From Actinoallomurus oryzae (GTDB taxonomy: Bacteria > Actinomycetota > Actinomycetes > Streptosporangiales > Streptosporangiaceae): 64,000 bases of DNA. The notes below the pieces were generated by a model. The model worked only from the letters and a program-made list of their open reading frames with translations, ran no database searches and was not told the origin of the DNA. Positions 27,314 to 36,350 of the stretch are shown here, in pieces; within the stretch, counting starts at the first letter, position 1, and the number at the start of each line of letters is the position of its first letter. Location of the stretch: positions 372,001 through 436,000 of the forward strand of contig NZ_BAABHF010000010.1 of NCBI RefSeq assembly GCF_039541955.1, given 5' to 3'. The position numbers were made by a program, and so were the translations under genes.

Positions 27314-28161
27314 ACGGATCGCTGCCCGGTGAGATCCTGCTGGTCGGCGACGACCGCCTGCACGTGGTCGAGGAGGGCACCGGTACTCCGCCCGTGCTGC
27401 TGACCTCCGGGCTCGGCGGCGCGTGGTTCGACTGGAACGCGGTCGCCGAGCTGCTGCGCGAACGGCACCGCGTCATCGCCTTCGACCGTCCCGGCCTCGG
27501 CGGCAGCCCGCCGACCGGTCACCGGCCGGGCGGCCTGTGCGCCGAGGCGGACCGTCTCGCCGCGCTCGCCCGCCGCACCGGTGAGGCGGTGATCGTGGTG
27601 GCGCACTCGCTCGCGGGCTTCCACGCGGAGGCGTTCGCGCGCCGGTACCCCCTGCTGGTCGAGGGCCTGGTCCTGGTCGACCCGAGCGCCGAGCAGCAGA
27701 GTCCGCCGCACGCGCGGCGGCTGAGCCGGCTGGCCCCCGCCGCCGGGCTCGCCGGTCACGCCATCGGCATGACCGGGCTGGCCCGGTTCGCCGGGCCGCG
27801 CATCCGCGCCGCGGTCATGCGGCGGATCACCGAACGCGGCGACGTGGCGCCGCCGGACCTCTCCCGCGCCGTCTACGGTCGGGCGCACGTGCTCGGCACG
27901 CTCCTCGCCGAGAACGCCGCGTACCGCCAGCTCGCCGCCGACCTGCTCTCGCTCCGCGAGTCGGCCCCGTTCCCCGAGGTCCCGCTCTGTGTGATCACGG
28001 CGCTCGGGGACGTACGCGGCGACGGCCGTGAATGGCGGCGGGCCCACGCCGACATCGCCGCGCTCAGCCCGTACGGGCGGCAGATCGTCCTCCCCCACAC
28101 CGGGCATCTGGTGCAGATCGACCGGCCCGAGGTGGTCGCCGAGGCGGTGGACCGGCTGTGA
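27310..28161 (+). CDS. Alpha/beta hydrolase
   Basis: A 283-residue alpha/beta-fold hydrolase. The oxyanion region is LLTSGLGGAWFDW, the strand RHRVIAFDRPGLGGS is typical, the nucleophile elbow is VAHSLAGF (Ser in AHSLA rather than the canonical GxSxG), and the catalytic His is in LPHTGHLVQIDRPE. No signal peptide. The substrate is unknown. GTG at 27310 overlaps the upstream stop; its own stop overlaps the lipoprotein gene. Confidence 0.85.
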   Translation: MNGSLPGEILLVGDDRLHVVEEGTGTPPVLLTSGLGGAWFDWNAVAELLRERHRVIAFDRPGLGGSPPTGHRPGGLCAEADRLAALARRTGEAVIVVAHSLAGFHAEAFARRYPLLVEGLVLVDPSAEQQSPPHARRLSRLAPAAGLAGHAIGMTGLARFAGPRIRAAVMRRITERGDVAPPDLSRAVYGRAHVLGTLLAENAAYRQLAADLLSLRESAPFPEVPLCVITALGDVRGDGREWRRAHADIAALSPYGRQIVLPHTGHLVQIDRPEVVAEAVDRL

Positions 28162-28541
28162 AGAGGCTCCTGCTCGCGGTTTCGGCCCTGCTCGTCCTCC
28201 TGGCCCTGCTCGTGGTCGCGGGCTGCACCGATCCGGTACGGAAGGTCTCGGAGAGCTCGCTGCGCAACGCGACCGCCCGCGGCGCGACGGAGGAGATGCG
28301 CGGCCTGGGATACGAGATCAGGAAGGGCATGCGCTGCCGTACGCTGTCGGCCGACACGATGTCCGTCGTCCGGGTGCAGTGCGTGGGCCGCACGACGCGG
28401 GACGAGCCCGTACGGGTGGACGCGGTCGCCTCCGACGCCGGTTCCGCGCACCCCCGCCAGGAGTTCGTGATCAGGGTCGGTGGCCGGGAGGTCGTCCGTA
28501 CCCCGTGCCTCGGCCAGGGCTGCCAGGACCGTGACCGGTGA
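28158..28541 (+). CDS. Small lipoprotein, unknown function
   Basis: A 127-residue predicted lipoprotein. The N-terminus is KRLLLAVSALLVLLALLVVAGC, ending in a VAGC lipobox, so the cysteine at about residue 23 would carry lipid. The mature part is hydrophilic with three more cysteines. I do not recognise the family. GTG at 28158 overlaps the hydrolase stop, so it is co-translated and probably acts at the cell surface with its neighbours. Confidence 0.7.
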   Translation: MKRLLLAVSALLVLLALLVVAGCTDPVRKVSESSLRNATARGATEEMRGLGYEIRKGMRCRTLSADTMSVVRVQCVGRTTRDEPVRVDAVASDAGSAHPRQEFVIRVGGREVVRTPCLGQGCQDRDR

Positions 28542-28575
28542 ACCGGAACCCCGGCCGTCACGGTAGCTTTCGCGC

Positions 28576-29670
28576 ATGCAGCGCCGAGCCAGCGGAACCA
28601 GCCGCGTGAGCGAGCCGACGAGTGACACGGCCGCCATCGACGGCAGGCGCATCGTGGTGGACGCGATGGGCGGCGACAACGCGCCGGGCGAGGTGGTGGC
28701 GGGCACGGTCATGGCCGCCCGCGAGCACGGCGTACGGCCCATCCTCGTCGGCCAGGCCGTCCGCATCCGGCAGATCCTCGCCGCGCACGACGCCCTCGGG
28801 GAGATCCCGATCGTGAACGCCGAGGACGTCGTGGCCATGGACGAGGGCGCGCTGGCCGGACTGCGGCGCCCGCGGTCGTCGGTGGCGGTGGCCTGCCGGC
28901 TGATCCGGCGGGGGTACGCCTCCGCGCTGGTGTCGGCCGGGTCGACCGGCGGCGTCGTCGCGACGTCCCGGCTGCGGCTGCGCGGACAGCCCGGCGTGGC
29001 CCGTCCCGCGATCGCCGTGGTCCTGCCGACCCGGCCGCGGCCGACCGTGTTCCTCGACGCCGGCGCCACCGCCGACGCCAAGCCCGAGATGCTCGTGCAG
29101 TTCGCCATGCTCGGCACGGCGTACGCCCGGGTCCGGCTGGGCGTCGAGGCCCCGCGCGTCGGGCTGCTGACCATCGGCGAGGAGGCCGGCAAGGGCGACA
29201 AGCTGACCCGGCGGGCGTACGAACTGCTCTCCGGCGACGTGGAGGGTGTGGAGTTCGCGGGGAACGTCGAGGGCTCCGACCTGCTGACCGGCAAGGTGGA
29301 CGTCGTGGTCACCGACGGGTTCACCGGCAACGTCGCGCTCAAGACGATCGAGGGCGCCGTACGCCTCGCCATCGCCGAGATGCGCGATGCCCTCACCGCC
29401 AGCCGTACCGCCAAGCTCGGCGCGCTGCTGCAACGGCGGCGGCTGCGGCTGCTGCGTCACCGCCTGGACTCCGAGACGTACGGCGGCGGGGTGCTGCTGG
29501 GGCTGAACGGCACGGTCGTGATCGCGCACGGTTCCTCTCACGCGCCCGGGGTGGCCGCGGCGTGCGTGCTCGCCCGCGACCTGGCCGAGAGCCGCATCGT
29601 CGAGCAGATCGGCGAGCGCATCGCCGCGAACCGCCCGCACCGGCTCCCCCGCCGCGAGGAATCCCGCTGA
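28576..29670 (+). CDS. plsX: Phosphate acyltransferase PlsX
   Basis: A 364-residue acyl-ACP:phosphate acyltransferase, making acyl-phosphate for phospholipid synthesis. Signatures are VVDAMGGDNAPGEVV, VSAGSTGGVVATSRL, FLDAGATADAKPEMLVQFA, GLLTIGEEAGKGD, and DVVVTDGFTGNVALKTIEG, followed by YGGGVLLGLNGTVVIAHGSS. ATG at 28576 follows TAGCTT by 6 nt (leaderless pattern). Here it stands without rpmF or fab genes, unlike the common bacterial arrangement, so it may be a second copy or a dispersed gene. Confidence 0.92.
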   Translation: MQRRASGTSRVSEPTSDTAAIDGRRIVVDAMGGDNAPGEVVAGTVMAAREHGVRPILVGQAVRIRQILAAHDALGEIPIVNAEDVVAMDEGALAGLRRPRSSVAVACRLIRRGYASALVSAGSTGGVVATSRLRLRGQPGVARPAIAVVLPTRPRPTVFLDAGATADAKPEMLVQFAMLGTAYARVRLGVEAPRVGLLTIGEEAGKGDKLTRRAYELLSGDVEGVEFAGNVEGSDLLTGKVDVVVTDGFTGNVALKTIEGAVRLAIAEMRDALTASRTAKLGALLQRRRLRLLRHRLDSETYGGGVLLGLNGTVVIAHGSSHAPGVAAACVLARDLAESRIVEQIGERIAANRPHRLPRREESR

Positions 29671-29739
29671 CCCGCCTCCGCCCCGCATGGTTGACTCACC
29701 GGTAACCACTGGCTCGCCGGCAACCACTGGAAGGTCTCG

Positions 29740-30897
29740 ATGGAGCGGTCGTACGACGTTGTGCTCATGGGCGGAACCGGGTTCACCGGAGGGCTCACCG
29801 CCGACTACCTGGCCTCGCATCTGCCGGGCGGGGCCCGGTGGGCGCTGGCCGGGCGCAGCCGGTCGCGGCTGGAGGCGCTGCGCGACCGGCTCGGCGTGGA
29901 CGTGCCGCTGCTGCCGGCCGACGCGACCGACCCGGGCTCCCTGCGCGAGCTGGCCGCGTCGACGCGCGTCGTGCTCAGCACGGTCGGCCCGTACATCGAC
30001 CACGGCGAGCCGCTCGTCGCCGCCTGCGCCGAGGCGGGCACCGACTACGCCGACCTGACCGGCGAGCCGGAGTTCGTCGACCTGATGTACCTGAAGTACC
30101 ACGCGCGGGCGACCGAGACGGGCGCGCGGCTCGTGCACAGCGCCGGGTTCGACTCGATCCCGCACGACCTGGGCGTCTACTTCACGGTCCGGCAGCTGCC
30201 GGCGGGCGTGCCGCTGCACGTGGACGGCTACGTACGGGTGAACGGCAGGATCTCCGGCGGCACCTACCAGTCGGTGATCAGCGTGGCGTCGCGCGCCCGG
30301 CAGATGGCCGAGGCCCACCGGCGGCGCCTCGGAGCCGAGCCGCCGCGGGAGGCGCGCCGCGCACGGGCCCTGCCGGGCCGCCCGCACCGCAACGCCGGCC
30401 TGGGCGCGTGGGCCCTGCCGTTGCCCACGATCGACCCGGACGTCGTACGGCGCTCGGCGACGGCCCTGGACGCGTACGGCCCGGACTTCTCCTACAGCCA
30501 CTTCGTCGCGCTCAGGCGCCTGCCGGCCGCGGCGGCGCTGACGGCGGGCGCCGCGGGCCTGCTGACCGCGGCGCGGATCCCGCCGGTCCGTGAGTGGCTG
30601 CGGGGCCGCATGGGGTCCGGCGAGGGCCCGTCGGAGTCCAGGCGGGCGAGGAGCTGGTTCGAGGTCCACTTCGCGGGCGAGGGCGGCGGGCAGAAGGTCG
30701 TCACACGCGTACGCGGCGGCGACCCGGGCTACGGGGAGACCGCCAAGATGCTCGCCGAGACCGGCATGGCACTGGCCTACGACGATCTCCCGAAGACCGC
30801 GGGCCAGGTCACCACGGCCGAGGCCATGGGCGACGCCCTGCTCGACCGCCTCCAGAAGGCGGGCATCGCCTTCACCGTCGTGGGCCGGCGCGAATGA
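29740..30897 (+). CDS. Saccharopine-dehydrogenase-like / trans-acting enoyl reductase family protein
   Basis: A 385-residue NAD(P)-binding protein. The Rossmann motif is VVLMGGTGFTGGLTADYLA, followed by ALAGRSRSRLEALRDRLG and VVLSTVGPYIDHGEPLVAACAEAGTDYADLTGEPEF, which is typical of this family. HSAGFDSIPHDLGVYF is another signature. Homologues act in polyketide/fatty-acid enoyl reduction or are of unknown role; no polyketide genes lie nearby. ATG at 29740 has GGAAGG at good spacing. Confidence 0.85.
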   Translation: MERSYDVVLMGGTGFTGGLTADYLASHLPGGARWALAGRSRSRLEALRDRLGVDVPLLPADATDPGSLRELAASTRVVLSTVGPYIDHGEPLVAACAEAGTDYADLTGEPEFVDLMYLKYHARATETGARLVHSAGFDSIPHDLGVYFTVRQLPAGVPLHVDGYVRVNGRISGGTYQSVISVASRARQMAEAHRRRLGAEPPREARRARALPGRPHRNAGLGAWALPLPTIDPDVVRRSATALDAYGPDFSYSHFVALRRLPAAAALTAGAAGLLTAARIPPVREWLRGRMGSGEGPSESRRARSWFEVHFAGEGGGQKVVTRVRGGDPGYGETAKMLAETGMALAYDDLPKTAGQVTTAEAMGDALLDRLQKAGIAFTVVGRRE

Positions 30898-31027
30898 TCC
30901 TCTCAGCGGGGCCGTGGGCGTGTGCGGCGGGTCGGAGGATATTCGGTCGGGCCGGCGCGGTTCCGCCGATAGGCTTTGAGGGAATTCGCAGCGTGAGCTG
31001 CCGTACGCCCGTCACCTGAGGATCTCC

Positions 31028-32764
31028 ATGCCCGACCCGCAGAAAGTTCTCGCCGCTCGCGTCCAGGCCGCCCTCGGGCAGGCCTTCGGGGAGCCCGACG
31101 CGGATCCGGCGATCCGGCCGTCGCAGTTCGCCGACTTCCAGGCCAACGTCGCTCTCGCGCTGGCCAAGAAGCTGGGCCGCAAGCCTCGCGACATCGCGGC
31201 CGAGCTGGTCGCGCGCCTCGACGTCGCCGACGTGTGCGACAAGGTGGAGATCAGCGGGCCCGGGTTCGTCAACCTGACGCTGCGGAACGAATGGATCGCC
31301 GGCCGGGCGCAGCTGATGCACGGCGACGAGCGGCTGTCCGTCGAGCCCACCGCGTCACCCCAGACGACCGTCGTGGAGTACTCCTCGCCCAACGTCGCCA
31401 AGGAGATGCACGTCGGTCACCTGCGCACCACGATCGTCGGTGACGCGATCGCGCGGGTGCTGGAGTTCCTCGGCCACGAGGTCATCCGCGACAACCACCT
31501 CGGGGACTGGGGCACGCAGTACGGCATGCTCATCGAGCACCTGCTCGACGTCGGCGAGGACTCCGACGAGGGCATGCTGCTGGAGACCGATCCGAACTCC
31601 TTCTACCAGGCGGCACGGGGCCGGTACGACACCGACGAGGAGTTCGCCGGGCGGGCGCGGCGGCGGCTGGTGAGCCTGCAGGCCGGCGACGCCGAGACCA
31701 TGCGCCACTGGCAGCGGCTCGTCGACCTGTCCAAGGTCTACCTCCACACGGTCTACGGACGGCTCGGCGTCACGCTCACCGACGACGACATCCGCGGCGA
31801 GAGCTTCTACAACGACATGCTCGGCGCCACCGCCGACGAGCTGGCCGCCGACGGCATCGCGACGATCAGTGACGGCGCGCTCTGCGTGTTCCCGCCCGGG
31901 TTCACCGGACGGGACGGCGGGCCGCTGCCGGTGATCATCCGCAAGAGCGACGGCGGCTACAACTACTCCACCTCCGACCTGGCGACGGTCCGCTACCGCG
32001 TGGACAAGCTGACCGTCGACCGGATGATCTATGTGGTCGGGTCCCAGCAGTCACTGCACTTCCAGATGCTGTTCGCGGTGGCGCGGATGGCGGGCTGGCT
32101 GCCCGACCGCGTACGGGCCGAGCACGCCAAGATCGGCAACGTCCTCGGCTCCGACGGCAAGATCTTCCGCACCCGGAGCGGCAAGTCGATCAAGCTGACC
32201 GAGCTGCTGGACGAGGCCGTCGAGCGGGCCGGCGCGGCGTTCGACGAGGTGCCGCACGACGAGCCGTTCGACGAGGTCGCCCGGCGTGAGGTGGTCGAGG
32301 CGGTCGGCATCGGCGCGGTCAAGTACGCCGACCTGTCCGTGGCGCGGGACAGCGAGTACGTCTTCGACTTCGACCGGATGATCTCCTTCCGGGGCAACAC
32401 CGGCCCGTACCTGCAGTACGCCACCGCGCGGATCCGGTCGATCTTCCGCAAGGGCGGAGTCGCGCCGGAGGACGCCCTCGGCCCGATCGCCATCGACCAT
32501 GACGCCGAGCGGGCGCTCGCCGTGCACCTGCTGGGCTTCGGCTCCGCGCTGGAGACCGCCGGGGAGACCGCCGAGCCGCACCGGCTGTGCGCCTACCTGT
32601 TCGACCTCGCGTCGGCCTACACCACCTTCTACGAGAACTGCCCGGTGCTGAAGGCCCCCGACGACGACACCCGGGCGTCGCGGCTGGCGCTGTGCGCCCT
32701 GACCCTGCGCACGCTGTCGAAGGGCCTCGAACTTCTGGGTGTTACCACTCCGGAACGCATGTAG
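31028..32764 (+). CDS. argS: Arginyl-tRNA synthetase
   Basis: Class I synthetase charging tRNA-Arg, 578 residues. The N-terminal additional domain (about 1-110) is followed by the HIGH-type motif SSPNVAKEMHVGHLRTTIVGD and the adjacent NHLGDWGTQYGMLIEHLL. YVVGSQQSLHFQMLF is in the catalytic core, and GKIFRTRSGKSIKLTELLDEA replaces KMSKS. It ends in the anticodon-binding domain (SKGLELLGVTTPERM). ATG at 31028 has GAGG at about 7 nt. A TAGGCT element at 30970-30975 is a candidate promoter. lysA does not follow as in many actinobacteria. Confidence 0.95.
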   Translation: MPDPQKVLAARVQAALGQAFGEPDADPAIRPSQFADFQANVALALAKKLGRKPRDIAAELVARLDVADVCDKVEISGPGFVNLTLRNEWIAGRAQLMHGDERLSVEPTASPQTTVVEYSSPNVAKEMHVGHLRTTIVGDAIARVLEFLGHEVIRDNHLGDWGTQYGMLIEHLLDVGEDSDEGMLLETDPNSFYQAARGRYDTDEEFAGRARRRLVSLQAGDAETMRHWQRLVDLSKVYLHTVYGRLGVTLTDDDIRGESFYNDMLGATADELAADGIATISDGALCVFPPGFTGRDGGPLPVIIRKSDGGYNYSTSDLATVRYRVDKLTVDRMIYVVGSQQSLHFQMLFAVARMAGWLPDRVRAEHAKIGNVLGSDGKIFRTRSGKSIKLTELLDEAVERAGAAFDEVPHDEPFDEVARREVVEAVGIGAVKYADLSVARDSEYVFDFDRMISFRGNTGPYLQYATARIRSIFRKGGVAPEDALGPIAIDHDAERALAVHLLGFGSALETAGETAEPHRLCAYLFDLASAYTTFYENCPVLKAPDDDTRASRLALCALTLRTLSKGLELLGVTTPERM

Positions 32765-32812
32765 CCCCCGCTGCGTCGCATAAACCGGGACGATATGCGG
32801 CGAGGAGGGCAC

Positions 32813-32878
32813 GTGCACGAGCGAACCGGCAGGCGCAGCAGTCTGCTGCTCACGGGCCCGGTAAAGGAGAACCGGTGA
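32813..32878 (+). CDS. 21-codon upstream ORF (leader peptide candidate)
   Basis: GTG at 32813 has GAGGAGG 3-4 nt upstream and the ORF ends at TGA 32876-32878, overlapping the GTG of the next gene as GTGA. The encoded peptide is hydrophilic with a poly-Leu segment (SSLLL). It could couple translation into the following gene or be a chance frame; no attenuator hairpin is clear. Confidence 0.35.
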   Translation: MHERTGRRSSLLLTGPVKENR

Positions 32879-34410
32879 GCGACAACTGGTGGGTCGACTA
32901 CAAGCAGAACCGCCGGATCGAAGAGCTCCAGGGGGACGTACAGGCCGCCTACAGCTACGCCGCGTCCCGGTCACGGGCGTTGCAGTCGCGGCTGTCGCAG
33001 GTCCAGGGCACGCTCGAACGCCGTCTCGACCGGCTGGCCAAGTCCTTCGACGCGTTCGTCGAACTCTCGGACGTCCGGCTGGAGATGGCGATGTTCGACC
33101 GGGAGGCGGACGTCCGGAACCGTACGCGCCGTCTCCTCAACGGCCTGGCCCAGGGTGCCGGCGACCCGCCGCCGCTCGACGTGGACGACTGCCCCGGTTA
33201 CTGGCTGAAGCCGGCCGCCGACGGCCTGGCCGCCCTCATCCGCGGTGACGACGAGACGGCGGAGAAGTTCACCGCCGAGGCGATCGCCCTCGACGAGGAC
33301 CGCACCACGCTGTTCCTCACGCTCGGGCTGGCGACCGCCGGCCGGTACGTCGACGCGGTGCCGTGGCTGTCGCGGTCACTGCCGTCTCTCGGCACGACGG
33401 TGACCGCGGTGCAGCGGCAGCTGTGGATCGCCTGCGCCGACGGCGCGTTCGGCGCGCCGGGCGCGGCCCACATCGAGCGGCGGCTCACCGAGGTCATCGA
33501 CGAGATGCCGGCCGAGGCCGCCGATTCGGAGCGCGAGCGGTGGCGCCAGGCGGTCGACGGCAAGGCCGACGTCCGCAAGGGCCGCGCCAGGCTGCCGCGT
33601 GAGCTGCAGAACATACCGGCGCTGACCGAGCCTTCGGTCATGGCCGGACGCCTGGCGAACCTTCGGCGAAAGGTCGACGAGGCGCTCCAGCCGGTCGACG
33701 CGAAGCCGGCCGCCGACTTCGTGAGCCTGCTGATCACTCTGGTGGACGAGGGCGCCCCGGAAGAGCGCGAGCTCATGGCCCGTGCCCGCGAGCTGCGCGA
33801 CATCATCGAGACGGGCGGCGCGCAGCAGCCGCCGGCCTGGGACGCGCCCGCCGGCGAGACGCTCGAACTGCTGCGCGGCGACCTGTTCTCCCGGTCCGCG
33901 CCGGGCCCGCGCGCGCTGGCGGCGAGAGTGGGCGCGCGATGGCTGCGCTCGATCGCCGAGGGCCTGGCCGAGCGCGCGTCCGTGGCGCCGCCCAAGGCGG
34001 TGGACGTGCGCCTGTACGGCCATCCGCTCCGGGTCGGGGTGGATGGGGCGCCCGCGCTGCCCGAGGCCCAGGCGAGCATCGACGAAGCCGCCACGATCAG
34101 CCCCACGGGTGAGCGTCTCGGCATGGCCGTGGCGATCGCCGGTGTCGTGGTGCTCGTGCTCACGATCGTGGCCGGGGTGCCGGCGGCGGCCGTCGTGGGC
34201 GCCGTGGGGATCCTCGTCGGCGTGGGAATCTGGATCAAGCTGCGACTCGATCGGTCGCGGGCCCGCGAGGAGGCCGAGCACAACAAGGAAAGGCTCGCGC
34301 GGCAGACCGAAACCATTACCGACGCACTGAAGAACTGCCACACCGTTCACAACAATCTCCGCAAAACCGTGGAGGCGGATCGCCAGGCGATCGTCACCGT
34401 CTTGACCTAG
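32875..34410 (+). CDS. Coiled-coil protein with C-terminal membrane hairpin, unknown
   Basis: A 511-residue protein I do not recognise. It starts with SDNWWVDYKQNRRIEELQGDVQ, then coiled-coil helices (about 15-85, with the pattern LSQVQGTLERRLDRLAKSF). A mixed helical middle looks TPR-like (EKFTAEAIALDEDRTTLFLTLGLATAG). Two membrane segments (about 420-438 and 442-462, VVVLVLTIVAG and VVGAVGILVGVGI) are followed by a charged coiled coil (about 465-511) ending IVTVLT. The GTG at 32875 has AAAGGAG 5 nt upstream, a strong site. It lies between argS and a GCS2-type ligase; neither suggests a role. The layout is like membrane-anchored scaffold proteins, but that is speculation. Confidence 0.7.
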   Translation: MSDNWWVDYKQNRRIEELQGDVQAAYSYAASRSRALQSRLSQVQGTLERRLDRLAKSFDAFVELSDVRLEMAMFDREADVRNRTRRLLNGLAQGAGDPPPLDVDDCPGYWLKPAADGLAALIRGDDETAEKFTAEAIALDEDRTTLFLTLGLATAGRYVDAVPWLSRSLPSLGTTVTAVQRQLWIACADGAFGAPGAAHIERRLTEVIDEMPAEAADSERERWRQAVDGKADVRKGRARLPRELQNIPALTEPSVMAGRLANLRRKVDEALQPVDAKPAADFVSLLITLVDEGAPEERELMARARELRDIIETGGAQQPPAWDAPAGETLELLRGDLFSRSAPGPRALAARVGARWLRSIAEGLAERASVAPPKAVDVRLYGHPLRVGVDGAPALPEAQASIDEAATISPTGERLGMAVAIAGVVVLVLTIVAGVPAAAVVGAVGILVGVGIWIKLRLDRSRAREEAEHNKERLARQTETITDALKNCHTVHNNLRKTVEADRQAIVTVLT

Positions 34411-34461
34411 GAGATTTACGGGTATTCGTGCCACTGTGAGAGCAACATCCCGGAGGCACGT

Positions 34462-35931
34462 ATGGGCAGGGACGTAGCGGCGATCACCGTCTCCACACAA
34501 GATCGGCGGCGTTATCGCGAAAAAGTGCAGCGCTGCCTGGAGGCGTTCGCGGCGATGCTGCGAGACTCCCGGTTCGCACCCGAACCGCCCAGTATGGGGA
34601 TGGAGATCGAGCTCACTCTCGTGGATGACCGAGGACGGCCGGCGATGCGAAACGCGGCCGTCCTCGACGCGATCGCCGACGATCAGTGGTCGACCGAACT
34701 CGCCCAGTGCGACATCGAGGTGAACCTCCCGCCCTTCCCGCTGGCCGCCAAGGCGCTGGGCGCGCTGGAGCAGACCGTCCGCGACACGCTGAACGACGCC
34801 GACGCCCGTGCCCGGCAGCAGGGCGCCCGGCTCATGTTGGTGGGCATCCTGCCGACCCTGCGGGAGGCCGATCTCACCGAGGAGACCCTGTCCGCCAACC
34901 CCCGTTACCGGCTGCTGAACGAGCAGATCATCACCGCACGCGGCGGCGAGGCCCTGCACCTGGACATCGACGGGCACGAACGGCTCCGTACACACGCCGA
35001 CAGCATCTCGCCCGAGGCGGCGTGCACGAGCGTCCAGTACCACCTGCAGGTGACCCCCGAGGACTTCGGGGCGTACTGGAACGCCTCCCAGATGATCGCC
35101 GGTGTCCAGGCCGCCCTCGCCGCGAACTCACCGTTCCTGTTCGGGCGCGAGCTGTGGGCCGAGACCCGGATCCCGCTGTTCGAGCAGGCCACCGACACGC
35201 GGGCCAAGGAGCTGAGGGAGCAGGGCGTACGGCCGCGCGTGTGGTTCGGCGAACGCTGGATCACCTCGGTGCTGGACCTGTTCGAGGAGAACAGCCGCTA
35301 CTTCTCTCCCCTGCTGCCCGTGTGCGACGACGGCGACCCTCTGGACCAGCTGGCCCGCGGCGACGCGCCGGCCCTGAATGAGCTCACCCTGCACAACGGC
35401 ACCATCTACCGCTGGAACCGCCCCGTCTACGACATCGCCCAGGGCCGTCCGCACCTGCGGGTGGAGAACCGCGTGCTGCCCGCCGGGCCCACCGTCGCCG
35501 ACACGCTGGCGAACGGCGCCTTCTACTACGGCCTCATCCGCGCTCTGGCCGACGAGGAGCGCCCGCCGTGGCACCGCATGCCGTTCGCCGCCGCCGCCGG
35601 CAACCTGCGCCGCGGCGCGCGGTACGGGATGGACGCCGTGGTGGTGTGGCCGGGCGTCGGCGAGGTGGCGGTGACCGACCTGGTGCTGCGCCTGCTCCTG
35701 CCGCAGGCCGCCGCCGGCCTCGACCGCTGGGGCGTCGACGGGGTCGTACGGGACCGGCTGCTCGGCATCATCGAACAGCGGTGCCTGGCCCGCCGCAACG
35801 GCGCGACGTGGCAGGCCGACACGGTGCGCGCGATCGGCGGAGACCGCCAGGAGGCGCTGCGCCGGATGGTGCGGCGCTACCTTGAGCACATGCACACCAA
35901 CGCCCCGGTCCACACCTGGCCGATCGGCTAG
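34462..35931 (+). CDS. Glutamate-cysteine ligase family 2 (GCS2) protein
   Basis: A 489-residue carboxylate-amine ligase family protein. PSMGMEIELTLVDDRG carries the conserved MEIE metal/ATP-site motif. It is followed by QCDIEVNLPPFPL, ACTSVQYHLQV and RVENRVLPAGPTVADTLANGAFYYGL. Actinobacterial members make gamma-glutamylcysteine (EgtA in ergothioneine synthesis) or other amides; no egt genes are adjacent, so the substrate is open. ATG at 34462 has CGGAGG at good spacing. It converges directly on DUF2630: the two stop codons abut. Confidence 0.83.
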   Translation: MGRDVAAITVSTQDRRRYREKVQRCLEAFAAMLRDSRFAPEPPSMGMEIELTLVDDRGRPAMRNAAVLDAIADDQWSTELAQCDIEVNLPPFPLAAKALGALEQTVRDTLNDADARARQQGARLMLVGILPTLREADLTEETLSANPRYRLLNEQIITARGGEALHLDIDGHERLRTHADSISPEAACTSVQYHLQVTPEDFGAYWNASQMIAGVQAALAANSPFLFGRELWAETRIPLFEQATDTRAKELREQGVRPRVWFGERWITSVLDLFEENSRYFSPLLPVCDDGDPLDQLARGDAPALNELTLHNGTIYRWNRPVYDIAQGRPHLRVENRVLPAGPTVADTLANGAFYYGLIRALADEERPPWHRMPFAAAAGNLRRGARYGMDAVVVWPGVGEVAVTDLVLRLLLPQAAAGLDRWGVDGVVRDRLLGIIEQRCLARRNGATWQADTVRAIGGDRQEALRRMVRRYLEHMHTNAPVHTWPIG

Positions 35932-36177
35932 TTACTGAAGGTAGCCCTCGACCTCACCGGCCGAGCGGGACGAGGCCTCGTCCGGGTTCTCACCGGCGTC
36001 GCGCCGGGCACGTCGCTGGCGCAGGAGGTCCCAGCACTGGTCGAGGGCCTCCTCCAGGCTCCGCAGCCGCTGGTGCTCCTCCTCGGCGGCCAGGTCGCCC
36101 TTCTGCAGGCGTTCGCGGAGTGTGTGCTCCTCATCCACCAGGCTGTGAATCCGGCCGAGAATCTCGCTGTCCTGCAT
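35932..36177 (-). CDS. DUF2630 protein
   Basis: An 81-residue all-helical cytoplasmic protein with the DUF2630 pattern: DSEILGRIHSLVDEEHTLRE, then HQRLRSLEEALDQCWDLLRQRRARRDAGENPDEA. Widespread small actinobacterial family of unknown function. ATG at 36177 has AGGTGA upstream. Its stop is adjacent to the stop of the convergent ligase gene. Confidence 0.87.
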   Translation of the reverse strand: MQDSEILGRIHSLVDEEHTLRERLQKGDLAAEEEHQRLRSLEEALDQCWDLLRQRRARRDAGENPDEASSRSAGEVEGYLQ

Positions 36178-36350
36178 CTTCAGATCACCTCAAGACGACA
36201 GTCTGACAGCTGCCGTGCCCACGGCACACTCACACCCGCCGGCGGGCATACTCGACCTGCGCCGCGGCCTCACTGCGGCCGCGGCCCCTCCTGACCATCG
36301 GCCGGACCGGGCCCCGTGCTCAGCGGACCCGGCCTGTCAGCGACCGGGCC

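Noticed and set aside
28576..30897. Polyketide-type cluster suggested by the enoyl-reductase-like protein
   Set aside because: plsX and this protein are the only lipid-related genes; no synthase, ACP or tailoring genes are near.
32587..32874. N-terminal extension of the coiled-coil protein
   Set aside because: It overlaps argS in another frame; GTG 32875 has a strong ribosome site.
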